Shown: positions 1 through 9,882, counted from the stretch's first letter. The stretch is 64,000 nucleotides of DNA from Salibaculum halophilum (GCF_002094885.1 NZ_MSIT01000002.1:186001-250000); one strand, 5' to 3'. Notes: generated by a model not told the origin, from the sequence alone. A program made the numbers and translations.

Positions 1-28
1 AATTGGGAATGCGGTCGGTCGCGGTCAT
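1..28 (-). CDS. Start of an unidentified gene cut by the window edge
   Basis: Only nine codons are visible (MTATDRIPN). An ATG on the minus strand is preceded by a GAGGA-type ribosome binding site a few bases upstream. It lies about 50 bases downstream of mutY on the same strand, so it could be co-transcribed with it. Too little sequence is present to name the product, and a chance start cannot be excluded. Confidence 0.35.
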
Positions 29-79
29 GGGATCCTCACACGTCGGGGTGGTCACAACCTAGGGGAAATGGCCGGAAAC

Positions 80-1138
80 TCAAAGGTCGCGCAACGTCGC
101 GGCGGCAAGGTCATGGGCCTTGCGCATCACCGTGGGCAGGTCGCTGCGCCGAAAGGCCCCGGCCGGGTGGAAGCGCCCGCGGTCGGGCGTGGCATCCCGC
201 GGAACCGATGCCACATGCACCGCCAGCCGCAGGTGGAAATGCGTGAAGGTATGGCGCGCCTCGGCCTCCAGCGGCTGCCAGTCCGCCGCCATCGGCGGGG
301 CGGGGGCCGGGTCCTCGTCCCAGTCGGACGTGGGCCAGCCCAGCATCCCGCCCAGAAGACCCGTGTCGGGCCGGGTCTCCAGCAGCCAGGCGCCGTCGTC
401 GCGCCGGGCGACATAGGCGATGCCCCGGCGAGTCGGCTTGGGTTTCTTGGGCAGTTTGCGGGGCAGATCGGCGGCGTGGCCTTGGGCACGGGCCGCGCAC
501 TCCCCGCGCAGGGGGCAGATGCCGCAGGCGGGCGATTTCGGCGTGCAGATCGTCGCGCCAAGGTCCATCACCGCCTGGGCGTAGTCGCCGGGCCGATCGC
601 TTGGCGTGTGACGCGCGGCGAGGGTGGTCAGCTCGGGCTTGGCCGTGGGCAGAGGGGTCTGCACGTCGTGCAGGCGGGCCATGACCCGTTCGACGTTGCC
701 GTCCACCACCGTCGCCGCCTCGTCAAAGGCGATGGCGGCAATGGCGCTGGCAGTATAGGGGCCGATGCCCGGCAGGGTCAGCAACGCGGCCCGGCTCTCG
801 GGAAACCGGCCGCCGTGGTCGGCCACCACCTGCCGCGCGCATTTCAGCAGGTTGCGGGCGCGGGCATAGTAGCCCAGCCCTGCCCAGGCGGCCATGACCT
901 CGGCGTCTTCGGCCGCGGCCAGGTCGGCCACCGTGGGCCAGCGTGTCGTGAAGGCGTGGAAATAGGATCGGACGGCGGCGACCGTGGTCTGTTGCAGCAT
1001 GATCTCGGACAGCCAGACGCGATACGGGTCGGGCCGGACCCCCGCCGCACGGGCCGAGGGACCGATCCGCCAGGGCAGATCGCGCGCGTGGTGATCGTAC
1101 CAGGCCAGCAGGTGTCGGGATATCGCCGCGTCACGCAT
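80..1138 (-). CDS. mutY: A/G-specific adenine glycosylase MutY
   Basis: Removes adenine mispaired with 8-oxoguanine in base-excision repair. Visible features: the SEIMLQQT helix with a catalytic-type Glu45, the helix-hairpin-helix LPGIGPYTASAI (about 123-134), the catalytic Asp147 in VVDGNVERV, and a 4Fe-4S ligand set C199-x6-C206-x2-C209-x5-C215. A C-terminal MutT-like domain for 8-oxoG recognition begins near residue 235. The 352-residue length is normal for the family. It is divergent from the DUF721 gene, with about 67 bases between the starts that must hold both promoters. Identification is secure. Confidence 0.97.
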   Translation of the reverse strand: MRDAAISRHLLAWYDHHARDLPWRIGPSARAAGVRPDPYRVWLSEIMLQQTTVAAVRSYFHAFTTRWPTVADLAAAEDAEVMAAWAGLGYYARARNLLKCARQVVADHGGRFPESRAALLTLPGIGPYTASAIAAIAFDEAATVVDGNVERVMARLHDVQTPLPTAKPELTTLAARHTPSDRPGDYAQAVMDLGATICTPKSPACGICPLRGECAARAQGHAADLPRKLPKKPKPTRRGIAYVARRDDGAWLLETRPDTGLLGGMLGWPTSDWDEDPAPAPPMAADWQPLEAEARHTFTHFHLRLAVHVASVPRDATPDRGRFHPAGAFRRSDLPTVMRKAHDLAAATLRDL

Positions 1139-1205
1139 TCTTTATGCCCCCTTCGTCGGCTGACTCTGGCGTCTGCCGCACATGTGCTTAAGATAGGCGA
1201 CAGCC

Positions 1206-1733
1206 ATGAGACAACCACACCAGCCATCCCGGAAGACCGGCACGACACGCGGCTTTTCCCGCGCCGCAAAGCTGATGCAATCGCGAATCCGGCGCGCTTC
1301 GGAGTCGCGGGGCTTTGCCGTGTCGCGGCTGTTGACGCACTGGTCGGAGATCGTGGGAGAGGCCACGGCGCGCGTCGCGCATCCGGTCAAGGTCAGCTAT
1401 GCCCAGGGCGGCATGGGCGCGACCCTGTCGCTGCTGACCAGCGGCGCGCAGGCCCCCATGCTGGAGATGCAGAAGGAACAAATCCGCGAGAAGGTGAACG
1501 CCTGCTACGGCTACAACGCCATCGCGCGCATCCATATCACACAGACCGCGCCCACCGGCTTTGCCGAGGGGCAGCTGGCTTTCGATCACGGCCCCAAGGC
1601 CCCGCCGGGCCCCGATCCCGCCACCGTCGAGACCGCGCGAGAGATTGCCGACGACGTCGGTGACGAGCGGTTGCGGCTTGCCCTCGAGGCGCTCGGCACC
1701 AATGTGCTGGGCAAGCGAAACGCCAGGAAATGA
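1206..1733 (+). CDS. DUF721 (DciA-like) protein
   Basis: A 175-residue protein with the DUF721 fold: a basic N-terminus, then the LLTHWSEIVGEATARVAHPVKV stretch (about 42-63) typical of the family, and a low-complexity proline-rich C-terminus. DUF721 proteins related to DciA are linked to loading of the replicative helicase in many bacteria. Whether the alphaproteobacterial branch does this is inference from family membership. The ATG is the first in frame, and dsbA starts 10 bases after its stop, so the two are probably co-transcribed. Confidence 0.85.
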   Translation: MRQPHQPSRKTGTTRGFSRAAKLMQSRIRRASESRGFAVSRLLTHWSEIVGEATARVAHPVKVSYAQGGMGATLSLLTSGAQAPMLEMQKEQIREKVNACYGYNAIARIHITQTAPTGFAEGQLAFDHGPKAPPGPDPATVETAREIADDVGDERLRLALEALGTNVLGKRNARK

Positions 1734-1743
1734 AAGAGAGCCC

Positions 1744-2418
1744 ATGAAAAACGCCCTTATCGCCGCCACCGCCGTTGCCGCCGTCGCCGGTGGCGCCTGG
1801 TTCCTGACCCGCCCGGCCGTGCCGTCCGACAGCGTTGTCGGCGCCGCGATGGCGCAGGATGCCGAGGTCGACACCAGCCAGGTCACCGAGATGGCCAAGG
1901 GCGATGAAGACGCCCCCGTCGAGGTGATCGAATACGCCTCGTTCACCTGCCCGCATTGCGCCACCTTCCACGAGACCCAGTGGCCGCAGATCGAGGAAAA
2001 CTATGTCGAGACCGGCAAGGTGCGCTTCGTCTACCGCGAGGTCTATTTCGACCGGCCCGGCCTCTGGGCCTCGATGGTGGCGCGCTGCGGCGGCGAGGAC
2101 CGCTTCTTCGGCATCACCGACCTGATCTACGAGCGCCAGCAGGACTGGGCCCGGCAGGACAGCGGCGAAGCGATCATTTCCGACCTGCGCCGCATCGGCA
2201 AGGTCGCGGGGCTGACCGACGAGGACCTGGACAGCTGCCTGAGCGATGGCGAGACGGCGCAGACCCTTTACGGCTGGTTCCAGGCCAATGCCGAGGCGGA
2301 TGACGTGCAAGGCACGCCCAGCTTCGTCATCGCGGGCGAGAAATATTCCAACATGTCCTACGACGATTTCGCCGCCGTGCTGGACGAGAAGCTGGCCGAG
2401 GCCGACGCGGCCGAATGA
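1744..2418 (+). CDS. DsbA-family periplasmic thiol:disulfide oxidoreductase
   Basis: A thioredoxin-fold oxidase or isomerase of protein disulfides in the periplasm. The N-terminal hydrophobic segment (residues 3-20) is a signal peptide or anchor. The active site CPHC is at residues 69-72 within EYASFTCPHC, and the cis-Pro motif lies in GTPSFVIAGE near residue 195. The start was chosen at the ATG preceded by AAAGAGAG, because an upstream in-frame ATG lies inside the DUF721 gene and lacks a signal sequence. Its stop overlaps the next start as ATGA, so translation is coupled to the CoA-transferase gene. Confidence 0.93.
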   Translation: MKNALIAATAVAAVAGGAWFLTRPAVPSDSVVGAAMAQDAEVDTSQVTEMAKGDEDAPVEVIEYASFTCPHCATFHETQWPQIEENYVETGKVRFVYREVYFDRPGLWASMVARCGGEDRFFGITDLIYERQQDWARQDSGEAIISDLRRIGKVAGLTDEDLDSCLSDGETAQTLYGWFQANAEADDVQGTPSFVIAGEKYSNMSYDDFAAVLDEKLAEADAAE

Positions 2419-3539
2419 CGCCTCTTGGCGGGCTCAGGGTCGTGGAACTGGCCCGCATCCTGGCCGGCCCCTGGGCCGGGCAGTTGCTGGCCGACCTCGG
2501 CGCCGAGGTCATCAAGATCGAGTCCCCGGCGGGCGACGATACCCGCCACTGGGGGCCGCCCTTCATCGATCGCGACGGCGACAGGGCGGCCGCCTATTTC
2601 CACGGCTGCAACCGCGGCAAACGCTCGGTGGTGCTGGATTTCACGGTGCCCGAGGATCTAGCCGCGGCCCGGCGGCTGATCGCCGGGGCCGATGTGGTGA
2701 TCGAGAATTTCAAGGTCGGCGGGCTGGCGCGCCACGGGCTGGATTACGACAGCCTGAAGGCGGTCAACCCCGGGCTGATCTACTGTTCCATCACCGGCTT
2801 CGGCCAGGATGGTCCCTACGCCGCGCGCGCGGGCTATGACTACATCATCCAGGGAATGTCGGGACTGATGTCGGTCACGGGTGATCCCGGCGGCCAGCCC
2901 CAGAAGGTCGGGGTGGCCGTTACCGACATCCTGACCGGTCTGTACGCCAGCAACGCGGTGCTGGCGGCGCTGCATCAGCGCGACCGCACCGGCGAAGGAC
3001 AGCATATCGACATGGCCCTGCTGGACGTGGCCGTCGCCGCCACCGCCAACCAGGCGATGAATTATCTGGCGACCGGTGCGGCCCCGGTGCGGCTGGGCAA
3101 TGCGCATCCCAATATCGTGCCCTACCAGGTGTTTGACTGCGCCGATGGCCATGTGATCGTGGCTGTCGGTAACGACGGGCAATTTCGCCGGTTCTGCGAT
3201 CTTCTGGGCCTGGGCGATCTGGCCGAGGACGCGCGATTCGCCACGAACCCCGCACGGCTGGACAACCGCGCGGTCCTGGTGGAGCGGCTGGCGCAGGCGA
3301 TCGCGCCGTGGGCCAAGGCCGACCTTCTGGCCGCCTGCGAAGCGGCGGGTGTGCCCGCCGGGCCGATCAACGACATGGCCGAGGTCTTTGCCGACCCGCA
3401 GGTGATTGCGCGCGGGCTACGCATCGCCCCTCAGGGCGTGCCGGGCGTGCGCGCGCCGCTGCGCTTTTCCGGGGCCGACCTGGCGATGGACCGCGCCGCG
3501 CCGCGGCTGGGTCAGGATCAGGACCTGGCCGACCCCTGA
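2415..3539 (+). CDS. CaiB/BaiF family CoA-transferase
   Basis: A class III CoA-transferase, moving CoA between carboxylic acids through an aspartyl-CoA intermediate. Family signatures are visible: [30 protein letters not shown] at the N-terminus (about 7-36), [10 protein letters not shown] (about 66-75), a candidate catalytic Asp171 in [12 protein letters not shown], and [19 protein letters not shown] near the C-terminus. The substrate cannot be read from sequence. Expression is coupled to dsbA by a 4-base overlap, and its 3' end overlaps the convergent lpxK gene by 22 bases. Confidence 0.92.
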   Translation: MTPLGGLRVVELARILAGPWAGQLLADLGAEVIKIESPAGDDTRHWGPPFIDRDGDRAAAYFHGCNRGKRSVVLDFTVPEDLAAARRLIAGADVVIENFKVGGLARHGLDYDSLKAVNPGLIYCSITGFGQDGPYAARAGYDYIIQGMSGLMSVTGDPGGQPQKVGVAVTDILTGLYASNAVLAALHQRDRTGEGQHIDMALLDVAVAATANQAMNYLATGAAPVRLGNAHPNIVPYQVFDCADGHVIVAVGNDGQFRRFCDLLGLGDLAEDARFATNPARLDNRAVLVERLAQAIAPWAKADLLAACEAAGVPAGPINDMAEVFADPQVIARGLRIAPQGVPGVRAPLRFSGADLAMDRAAPRLGQDQDLADP

Positions 3540-4522
3540 GCCAGCAGCGCATCGAGCCGGGCGTCCAGGCCCGACCAATCCGTCAGCTCCAGCCGCACCG
3601 GCAGGGTGATGACCTTCCGCCGGAACGCGGGCGGCAGGCGCACCGCGTCCTTTTCTGTAGTGACAAGCTGGGCGTTGCGCAGCGCCGCCTCGCGCTCCAG
3701 CCGCAGCATCAGCGCCTCGGTCAGCGGCTGGTGATCGGCGAGCGCCTCGCCCCGCACGACCTCCGCCCCCAGCGCGCGCAGGGTGGCAAAGAACTTTTCC
3801 GGGTGGCCAATCCCGGCGAAGGCCAGCACGGGCATCCCCTGCCAGGGCATGCCCGTGGGCAGCGGGGCCAGCGCGCCGTCCAGCCGCAGGCAGTGGCCGG
3901 GCAGCTCGGGCCGGACGGCTCGGCGATGCCGCGGCGCGCCGATCACCAGCAGCGCATCGGCCCGGGCCAGACCCGCCGAAACCGGCTCGCGCAGCGGCCC
4001 GGCGGGCAGGACGCGGCCATTGCCGAAGCCCCGCACCGCATCCACCACGACGATGGACAGGTCCTTGGCGACGGTCGGGTTCTGGAACCCGTCGTCGAGC
4101 AGGATGATCCCGGCCCCGGCGGCCTCGGCAGCGCGTACCCCCGCGGCGCGGTCGCGCGCGATCCAGGCGGGCGCGAAGGCGGCGATCAGCAGAGGCTCGT
4201 CGCCCACGTCGGCGGCGCTGTGGCGGGTCGGGTCCACGCGCAGCGGGCCGGTCTCTTTTCCGCCATGGCCGCGGCTGACGACATGCACGCGCGCGCCCCG
4301 ATCCGCCAGGTGCCGGGCCAGTGCAATCACCGTGGGCGTCTTGCCGGTGCCGCCCGCATTGATGTTGCCGATGCAGATCACCGGGACACCCGCACGGTGG
4401 GCGGGGCCTCGTGCGACGCGCCGGGCGGTCAGGGCGGCAAAAAGCCGGCCCAGCGGGGCCAGCAGCCGGGCGCGCAGACCGGGGGTTTCAGGGGCCCTGT
4501 TCCAGAAACCGGGCGCGCGCAT
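3518..4522 (-). CDS. lpxK: Tetraacyldisaccharide 4'-kinase LpxK
   Basis: Phosphorylates the 4' position of the lipid A disaccharide at the inner membrane. The P-loop GGTGKTP begins at residue 57 within [16 protein letters not shown], and the downstream LDDGFQNP motif matches LpxK. The length of 334 residues is usual. The start was set at the ATG that overlaps the upstream WaaA-like stop by one base (TGATG); longer in-frame versions run into that gene. It is the last gene of a leftward envelope operon and converges on the CoA-transferase gene with overlapping 3' ends. Confidence 0.95.
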   Translation of the reverse strand: MRAPGFWNRAPETPGLRARLLAPLGRLFAALTARRVARGPAHRAGVPVICIGNINAGGTGKTPTVIALARHLADRGARVHVVSRGHGGKETGPLRVDPTRHSAADVGDEPLLIAAFAPAWIARDRAAGVRAAEAAGAGIILLDDGFQNPTVAKDLSIVVVDAVRGFGNGRVLPAGPLREPVSAGLARADALLVIGAPRHRRAVRPELPGHCLRLDGALAPLPTGMPWQGMPVLAFAGIGHPEKFFATLRALGAEVVRGEALADHQPLTEALMLRLEREAALRNAQLVTTEKDAVRLPPAFRRKVITLPVRLELTDWSGLDARLDALLAQGSARS

Positions 4523-5664
4523 CAGGCGATCACTCCGTCGAGGACCGTGTCCTCGATCAGGGTCGTCAGGTCGTGCAGGGCCACGGAGCTTCGCGTGACC
4601 TCGTCCCAACCGGCATGGGCCATGGTGGCGGGCCGGTCCGGCCCGATCAACTCGCCCAGGGCCACCCCCAGTTCGGACCCGCTGCGCACCTTGCGCGCGG
4701 CGCCGGCAAGGCCGAGGCGCCGATACTGGTCCTGCCAGGGGGTCACGAAGGGGCCGTGCAGGACCGCCGAGCCGACCGCGGCGGCCGCGAAGGGGGCCGG
4801 CCCATCCGGCCCCGACAGCGTGCCGCCCAGAAAGCAGACCGGCGCCAGACGGTACCAAAGACCGGCCTCGCCCGGCCGATCGGCCACCAGCGCCTGGACC
4901 TCCTCCTCGGGCGGCTCCTCGGCCGAGCGCAGGGCGGTGCGCAGCCCGGACTGCGCCAGCCGGCGGGCCAGCTCCGGGCCGTCCTCGGCGGCGCGGGGCG
5001 CGGCGACGGTCAGCAGGCGGTGACTGCGTCGGCTGGCGGCCTTGTGGGCGGCTTCGATCTGGGCGATCTCGCCGGGGACGATGGCATTGGCGAACCACGC
5101 CGGGCGGCTGCCCACGGCCTCGGCCATGACGGTCAACTCGTTGGGATCGTGGCCCGGGGGGGCGGCGTCCTCGTGCAGGGGGCCGGTCACGGTGATCCGG
5201 CCGGCCGGGACCCCCAGCTTCTGAAGGCGGCTGCTCGTGGCCCCGTCAACGCCGAGGATGCGGCCGAACCCGGCCAGCGGTTGGCGCAGCTTGCGTGCGC
5301 CAAGGCCCAGACCCCGCGGTGCCAGGTCGGGAAGTGTGACATTGACAAGGATCATGGGCAGTCCACGCCGGGCCAGCGCCGTCATCAGGGCCGGGCTAAG
5401 GCCGCCGAACCAGACCAGGACCACGGGCGCGTGCCGGTCCAGAAAGGCGCGCGCCGCCGGGCCGTTGTCCGCGGGCGACTCGACCAGATCGGCACGGGGG
5501 CAGCCCAGCCCGGCGACATCGCCCAGGACCTCGCGTGGGGCGCTCAGCAGCAAACGCAGCTCGGTCTCGGCCAGATGCAGATGCCGCGCTAATGCGACCG
5601 CGACGGCGAGGTTGCCGGCATCGTCGCTGCAGATCCAGACAAGCGGTGGCTTGGGCTCCGTCAT
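4522..5664 (-). CDS. WaaA/KdtA-like 3-deoxy-D-manno-octulosonic acid transferase
   Basis: A GT-B glycosyltransferase of the Kdo transferase family, expected to add Kdo to lipid A. Family features include the lysine/arginine-rich [15 protein letters not shown] region and the C-terminal nucleotide-sugar site around [22 protein letters not shown]. At 380 residues it is shorter than typical WaaA (about 420) and begins without the N-terminal membrane anchor. Where WaaA usually has a GE catalytic motif after the first strand, this protein reads [13 protein letters not shown], so the usual glutamate is not evident. Its place between DUF4170 and lpxK supports a lipopolysaccharide role, but activity is uncertain. 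Confidence 0.8.
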   Translation of the reverse strand: MTEPKPPLVWICSDDAGNLAVAVALARHLHLAETELRLLLSAPREVLGDVAGLGCPRADLVESPADNGPAARAFLDRHAPVVLVWFGGLSPALMTALARRGLPMILVNVTLPDLAPRGLGLGARKLRQPLAGFGRILGVDGATSSRLQKLGVPAGRITVTGPLHEDAAPPGHDPNELTVMAEAVGSRPAWFANAIVPGEIAQIEAAHKAASRRSHRLLTVAAPRAAEDGPELARRLAQSGLRTALRSAEEPPEEEVQALVADRPGEAGLWYRLAPVCFLGGTLSGPDGPAPFAAAAVGSAVLHGPFVTPWQDQYRRLGLAGAARKVRSGSELGVALGELIGPDRPATMAHAGWDEVTRSSVALHDLTTLIEDTVLDGVIA

Positions 5665-5688
5665 CTCGCGCGTCCGGCCGGGCGCGGC

Positions 5689-5931
5689 TCAGCCGGGCTG
5701 ATCGCTCGGCGCGGCCTCGGTGCCATCCTCGCGCAGGCGGTGCAGGTGGGCGATGAAATAACGCATGTGGGCGTTGTCCACGGTGCGCTGGGCCTCTGCC
5801 TTCCAGGCGTCATAAGCGGCCTCGTAACTGGGGTAGATCCCCACGAGATGGATGTCCTCGACGTTCTTGAAGGTGTTCTTGGTCGGATCGACGAGTTCGC
5901 CGCCGAACACCAGGTGAAGGCGCTGTGCCAT
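5689..5931 (-). CDS. DUF4170 small protein
   Basis: An 80-residue soluble protein of the DUF4170 family, conserved in alphaproteobacteria and with no established function. The core reads RLHLVFGGELVDP, VEDIHLVGIYPSYEAAYDAW and RYFIAHLHRL, characteristic of the family. The second ATG was chosen because AGGAG lies 7 bases from it but only one base from the first ATG. It sits 24 bases upstream of the WaaA-like gene on the same strand, so it belongs to the envelope operon; a role in lipopolysaccharide synthesis is only implied by position. Confidence 0.88.
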   Translation of the reverse strand: MAQRLHLVFGGELVDPTKNTFKNVEDIHLVGIYPSYEAAYDAWKAEAQRTVDNAHMRYFIAHLHRLREDGTEAAPSDQPG

Positions 5932-5976
5932 GTCCATGCTCCTGCAAAGGCTGCGTTTCCAGCGAAGCCTAGGCGC

Positions 5977-6789
5977 TCAGCCGGGCAGGGTAAAGTGATC
6001 GGGCCGAGACAGGTCGCGGCGCAGCGCGCCGATCAGCCCGCCGTGCAGGGCGCCGCCCGCCACCATGCCCGCGATGCGGCGGCCGGGCGTGTTGAAGTGC
6101 GGCGCCGCGCCGTTGCCGTCGGTGGCGCGGCCGCCCGCCTCGGCCACGATCAGGCTGCCGGCGGCGACGTCCCATTCCCAGGTCGGGCGCAGGGTCAGCA
6201 TGGCGTCGAAGCGCCCCTCGGCCACGAGACAGAGCCGATAGGCCAGCGAGGTACGAAAGCTGCGCTTGAACCCCGGCACCGGCCCGCGCCAGAAGCCCGG
6301 CGCCAGGTTGGGCTTGGTGGTCAGGACGTCCGCCGCGGCGGCGTCCGTCGTGCCGGTCACCGTGATGGGCGCGCCGTTGCGCGTCGCGCCGCCGCCCCGG
6401 GCGGCGCTGTAGGTCTGCCCGCGCGCGGGCAAATGGACGACGGCCGCGGAAATGGCCCCCCGCTCGGCCACGGCAAGCGACAGCGCCCAGTCCTCGCTGT
6501 GGTCGATGAAGGCCCGGGTGCCGTCGATGGGGTCGACGATGAAGACGTGATCGGCGCCCAGCCGGTCGGCGTCGTCCTCGGTTTCCTCGGACAGCCAGCC
6601 GTGCCCTGGCCGCGCGGTCAGCAGCTTGTCGCGCAGGTAGTGGTCGACGGCGAGGTCGGCATCGGTCACCGGTCCGGCGTCACCGTCCTTTTCCCAGACC
6701 TGCGGATCGGCGCGAAAGTGGCGCAAGGCGATCTCGCCGGCCTCCTGCGCGGCCTGTTCCAGCAGGGTCAGGTCATCAATCACCGGCAA
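5977..6789 (-). CDS. Inositol monophosphatase-family phosphatase (CysQ-like)
   Basis: A Mg2+-dependent phosphatase of the inositol monophosphatase/3'(2'),5'-bisphosphate nucleotidase superfamily. Metal-binding motifs are WLSEET (about 65-70), DPIDGT (86-91) and WEWDVAAGSLIVAEAGG near residue 204. The 270-residue length fits. The substrate could be PAP or an inositol or sugar phosphate; CysQ-like is the usual assignment. The start is a TTG preceded by GAAGGG at good spacing and overlaps the pmbA end by 14 bases; a GTG two codons later is an alternative. It lies in the leftward envelope operon. Confidence 0.85.
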   Translation of the reverse strand: MPVIDDLTLLEQAAQEAGEIALRHFRADPQVWEKDGDAGPVTDADLAVDHYLRDKLLTARPGHGWLSEETEDDADRLGADHVFIVDPIDGTRAFIDHSEDWALSLAVAERGAISAAVVHLPARGQTYSAARGGGATRNGAPITVTGTTDAAAADVLTTKPNLAPGFWRGPVPGFKRSFRTSLAYRLCLVAEGRFDAMLTLRPTWEWDVAAGSLIVAEAGGRATDGNGAAPHFNTPGRRIAGMVAGGALHGGLIGALRRDLSRPDHFTLPG

Positions 6790-8122
6790 GGGTCAGCCCT
6801 TCGACCAGCAGCGACGGCACGACGCGGCTCAGGTGCGGCTGGGCGTCATCAGCCGGCACGAGGGTGCGCAGCATTTCGCGCAGGTTGCCAGCGATGGTGC
6901 ATTCGTTGACCGGGTAGGCGATCTCGCCGTTCTCGACCCAGAAGCCCGAGGCGCCGCGCGAATAGTCCCCGGTGTTGGGATTGATGGTCGAGCCGATCAT
7001 CGAGGTCACCAGAAGCCCCGTGCCCATGTCGGAAAGCAGTTCGGCCCGGCCGCGGGCGCCCTGGGTCAGCGCAAGGTGCGTGACGCCCGGCGAGGGCGGG
7101 GCCGAGATGCCGCGCATGGCGTTGCCGGTGCTGTCCATGCCCAGCTTGCGCGCGGTGGCCAGGTCCAGGGTCCAGCCGGTCAGGACGCCGTTTTCGACGA
7201 TGGCCCGGCGGCGGGTCGGCAGACCCTCGGCATCGAAGAGGCGCGAGCCCTGCACACGGGCGCGGTGCGGGTCCTCGATCAGCGACAGCCCGGCCGGCAG
7301 GACCTGCTGGCCGATCCCGTCCAGCAGCCAGGTCGCCCCGCGCGCGACGGCGGTGCCGTTGATCGCCTGCACGAGGTGGCCGATCAGGCTGCTGGCGACG
7401 CGTTCGTCGAAAATCACCGGGTAGCTGCCCGTTGCCGGTCTGCGGGCCCCGTGCCGGGCCACCGCCCGTTCGGCCGCGCGCCGGCCGATGTCGGCGGGGT
7501 CGCGCAGGTCGGCGACATGGGTGCGGCTGTCGAAGTCGTAGTCGCGTTCCATCCCGGTGCCGCTGCCGCTGATCGCGACGCAGGAGAGGGACACGCCCGT
7601 GCTGTCATAGCCTGCCGAAAATCCGGTGCTTGTCGCCAGGTGAACGCTGCGGCTACCGTGCGTGGCGCTGGACGATTGAACCTGTGTGACCCCGTCGGTG
7701 GACAGCGCCGCGGCCTCGGCGGCCTCGGCCCAGCTCTGCAGTATCGCCGGGTCCGGTTCCGGCTTGGCGTCCACAAGGTCCAGTGGAGTGGCGTCCAGAT
7801 CGGTGGCCAGTTGGTCGGGCGCGGCCAGCCCGGCATGGGGGTCCTCCGGTGCGATCCGGGCCATGGCAACGGCGCGGTCGGCCATTTCCGCGATGGTGGC
7901 ATCCTTGGTGTCGGAGGCCGAGACATTGGCCTGCCGGTTCCCGATTAAGACGCGCAGGCCCATGTCGATGCTCTCCGACCGCTCGGCCTGTTCCAGCGCC
8001 CCGGCGCGCACGTCGATGGAGGACGATGCGCCACTCACGACGAGCGCATCGGCGCTGTCGGCCCCGGCGGCGCGGGCGGCGCGCAGCAGGGTTTCGGTCA
8101 GCTCGGCAGGGGGGCGGGACAT
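6776..8122 (-). CDS. pmbA: TldE/PmbA family peptidase subunit
   Basis: The PmbA (TldE) partner of the TldD/TldE metalloprotease, which processes small peptides such as modified antibiotics or antitoxins. The C-terminal signature GDYSRGASGFWVENGEIAYP (about 395-415) is diagnostic, and no HExxxH zinc motif is present, as expected for TldE rather than TldD. No tldD occurs in the window. The start at MSRPPAEL has AAAGGA five bases upstream; the longer frame adds a composition-biased extension without homology. It heads the leftward operon and its end overlaps the phosphatase gene. Confidence 0.92.
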   Translation of the reverse strand: MSRPPAELTETLLRAARAAGADSADALVVSGASSSIDVRAGALEQAERSESIDMGLRVLIGNRQANVSASDTKDATIAEMADRAVAMARIAPEDPHAGLAAPDQLATDLDATPLDLVDAKPEPDPAILQSWAEAAEAAALSTDGVTQVQSSSATHGSRSVHLATSTGFSAGYDSTGVSLSCVAISGSGTGMERDYDFDSRTHVADLRDPADIGRRAAERAVARHGARRPATGSYPVIFDERVASSLIGHLVQAINGTAVARGATWLLDGIGQQVLPAGLSLIEDPHRARVQGSRLFDAEGLPTRRRAIVENGVLTGWTLDLATARKLGMDSTGNAMRGISAPPSPGVTHLALTQGARGRAELLSDMGTGLLVTSMIGSTINPNTGDYSRGASGFWVENGEIAYPVNECTIAGNLREMLRTLVPADDAQPHLSRVVPSLLVEGLTLAGD

Positions 8123-8211
8123 GCTTTTCCTTTGCGGGCGTGTCTGGGTTGGCGCAGAGGTAGCCCGCGCGGCCCCGCACCGCAAGTGCGCCCCACGGCG
8201 GGCGGAACACG

Positions 8212-8246
8212 AAAGAAATGGGGGCGCCCGGTTCCCCGGACGCCCC
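8212..8246 (-). terminator. Rho-independent terminator after the DUF2125 gene
   Basis: On the minus strand an 11-pair GC stem (GGGGCGTCCGG with CCGGGCGCCCC, loop GGAA, one G-T wobble) is followed by CATTTCTTTC. It lies just after the DUF2125 stop and before pmbA, separating the two transcription units. Confidence 0.75.
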
Positions 8247-8268
8247 GCGAAAGCACACTGCGGCGGTG

Positions 8269-9771
8269 TTACTGGATGCGCTGGCCGTTGGCCAGGATGT
8301 GGCCCTGTTCGTTGATCTCGATGGTCGAGGTCAGCTCGTCATCGCCCACCGGCGTGGCGAACATGCCCAGCATCATGCGCGGCGCTGCCGCCTGTTGCTC
8401 GGGGATCAGGCCCATCTGGATCAGCTTGTCAATCAGCCCGTTCACCCCGACCATCCGGAAATCGGCCTGCCCCTCGGGGCGCGGCACGCCGGGAATGGTC
8501 TGCAGATCGGAATTGTCGAAGGTGAAGGCGCCGTCGCCTGTGACCTCGGCCCCGGCCACGCGCAGGACCAACTCGTTCAGCACGGCGGCGTGAATCTCGG
8601 CTGGAAGGTCCGACATGGCGGCCTGCTGAGCCTGCTGCGGGTCCATGAAGTCGAACAGCGGTATGACCTCGCCGGTCAGGTTCAGCGCCACGGTCGCGGG
8701 ATCTCGCGGCAGCGCCTCGCCGGGGTCGAAGATGTTCCACAAGCCGTCGCCGACGGTCAGATCGCGCAGCTCCATGCCGAGTTCGAAGTCTTGCGGCTCC
8801 AGCGACTGACTGAGCGGTACGTCGAAGGTGAATTCGAAGGTCGATAGCGCCGCCTCGACCGGGAAGGGCAGTTCATCCGGCACCGACAGGTTGATGTCCA
8901 GCCCCTGGGTCTGCGAGCGGTAGGTCATGCCGTCATAACTGGCGGCGACGGTCAGGTCGGTGCTGTCGGCGGCGACGGTGCCCGACATGGCGTCGCCCGC
9001 CTCGTCGATCTCGAACTCGTAGTCGGACGGCCCGATGGCATAGCCGCCCTCGAAGGCGAACCCCTCGGCGAACATGGTTTCGGGGGCCTCGGTGTCCATT
9101 GCCTCGGGCATGGCGATGTCGGCAGTCAAGCCGAGATCGTCCATCTGCGCCGCCACAAGGATGATACCCGAGCCTTCACGCTCGCGCAGGTCGACGTCGA
9201 CCTCGGCACTGCCGACGTCTAGCGTGTAATCCATCTCGGTCAGTTCACCTGTGGTCACCGTGTAATCGCCCTGAATGTCGTTCATGGCGATCATCCCGGC
9301 ATTCAGGATGCCCTCTTCCTCGAATTCCGGCCCGAGGCTGTCGAGCGTGATCGCGTAACGGTCGACGCTCAGGTCATAGGCAATCGCCTCGGGCGTGCCC
9401 GAGGCGACGAGGTCGAGCCCCTCGTTGCTCAGCGTGACCTGGACCGGGTTGCCGTCGATCTCGAAGGTCATGGGATAGCTTTCGGGCATGCCGACGCGAA
9501 CGGTGCCGTCGCCCTGTTCGGTGAAGGTCAGCGGGCCCAGTTCGGCCATGACGGTCGCGCCATCCTCGGTCATGTTCATGGTCAGCGACTCGACGGTCAG
9601 GGTGTCGCCCGACGTGGTCTCGTCGCCGACGGCCACGCCCTCGCCATAGGCGTCGATCTGGGTCTTCCAGTTGTCCCAGACCTGCTGGGCGGTGACATCG
9701 GCGCTGGCGGCGGAGCCGCACAGCAGGGCGGCCCCCAGACCGCCCATGCGCAGGACAAACGGTTTCGTCAT
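8269..9771 (-). CDS. DUF2125 periplasmic protein
   Basis: A 500-residue exported protein of the DUF2125 family, whose function is unknown. A Sec signal peptide ends near residue 24 (GSAASA-DV). The mature part is acidic and rich in beta-strand-like repeats of the form VDVDLRER or YAITLDSL, suggesting an elongated beta fold comparable to other envelope proteins; this fold is inference. It is transcribed alone, with a terminator behind it and a 111-base divergent intergenic region shared with the SDR gene in front. Confidence 0.8.
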   Translation of the reverse strand: MTKPFVLRMGGLGAALLCGSAASADVTAQQVWDNWKTQIDAYGEGVAVGDETTSGDTLTVESLTMNMTEDGATVMAELGPLTFTEQGDGTVRVGMPESYPMTFEIDGNPVQVTLSNEGLDLVASGTPEAIAYDLSVDRYAITLDSLGPEFEEEGILNAGMIAMNDIQGDYTVTTGELTEMDYTLDVGSAEVDVDLREREGSGIILVAAQMDDLGLTADIAMPEAMDTEAPETMFAEGFAFEGGYAIGPSDYEFEIDEAGDAMSGTVAADSTDLTVAASYDGMTYRSQTQGLDINLSVPDELPFPVEAALSTFEFTFDVPLSQSLEPQDFELGMELRDLTVGDGLWNIFDPGEALPRDPATVALNLTGEVIPLFDFMDPQQAQQAAMSDLPAEIHAAVLNELVLRVAGAEVTGDGAFTFDNSDLQTIPGVPRPEGQADFRMVGVNGLIDKLIQMGLIPEQQAAAPRMMLGMFATPVGDDELTSTIEINEQGHILANGQRIQ

Positions 9772-9882
9772 TTTGCGGGTGCTCCTCTGAATAATACGGT
9801 TGCAAGCTTTCCAAGCCCTGTCGCCGCGGTCAAGGTATAGATATCATTTCACCCGAGACGGTCGCGAACGGATGGGGAATCA

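Noticed and set aside
3308-5023. A 571-codon plus-strand frame over lpxK and the WaaA-like gene
   Set aside because: Shadow of two overlapping, well-supported minus-strand genes.
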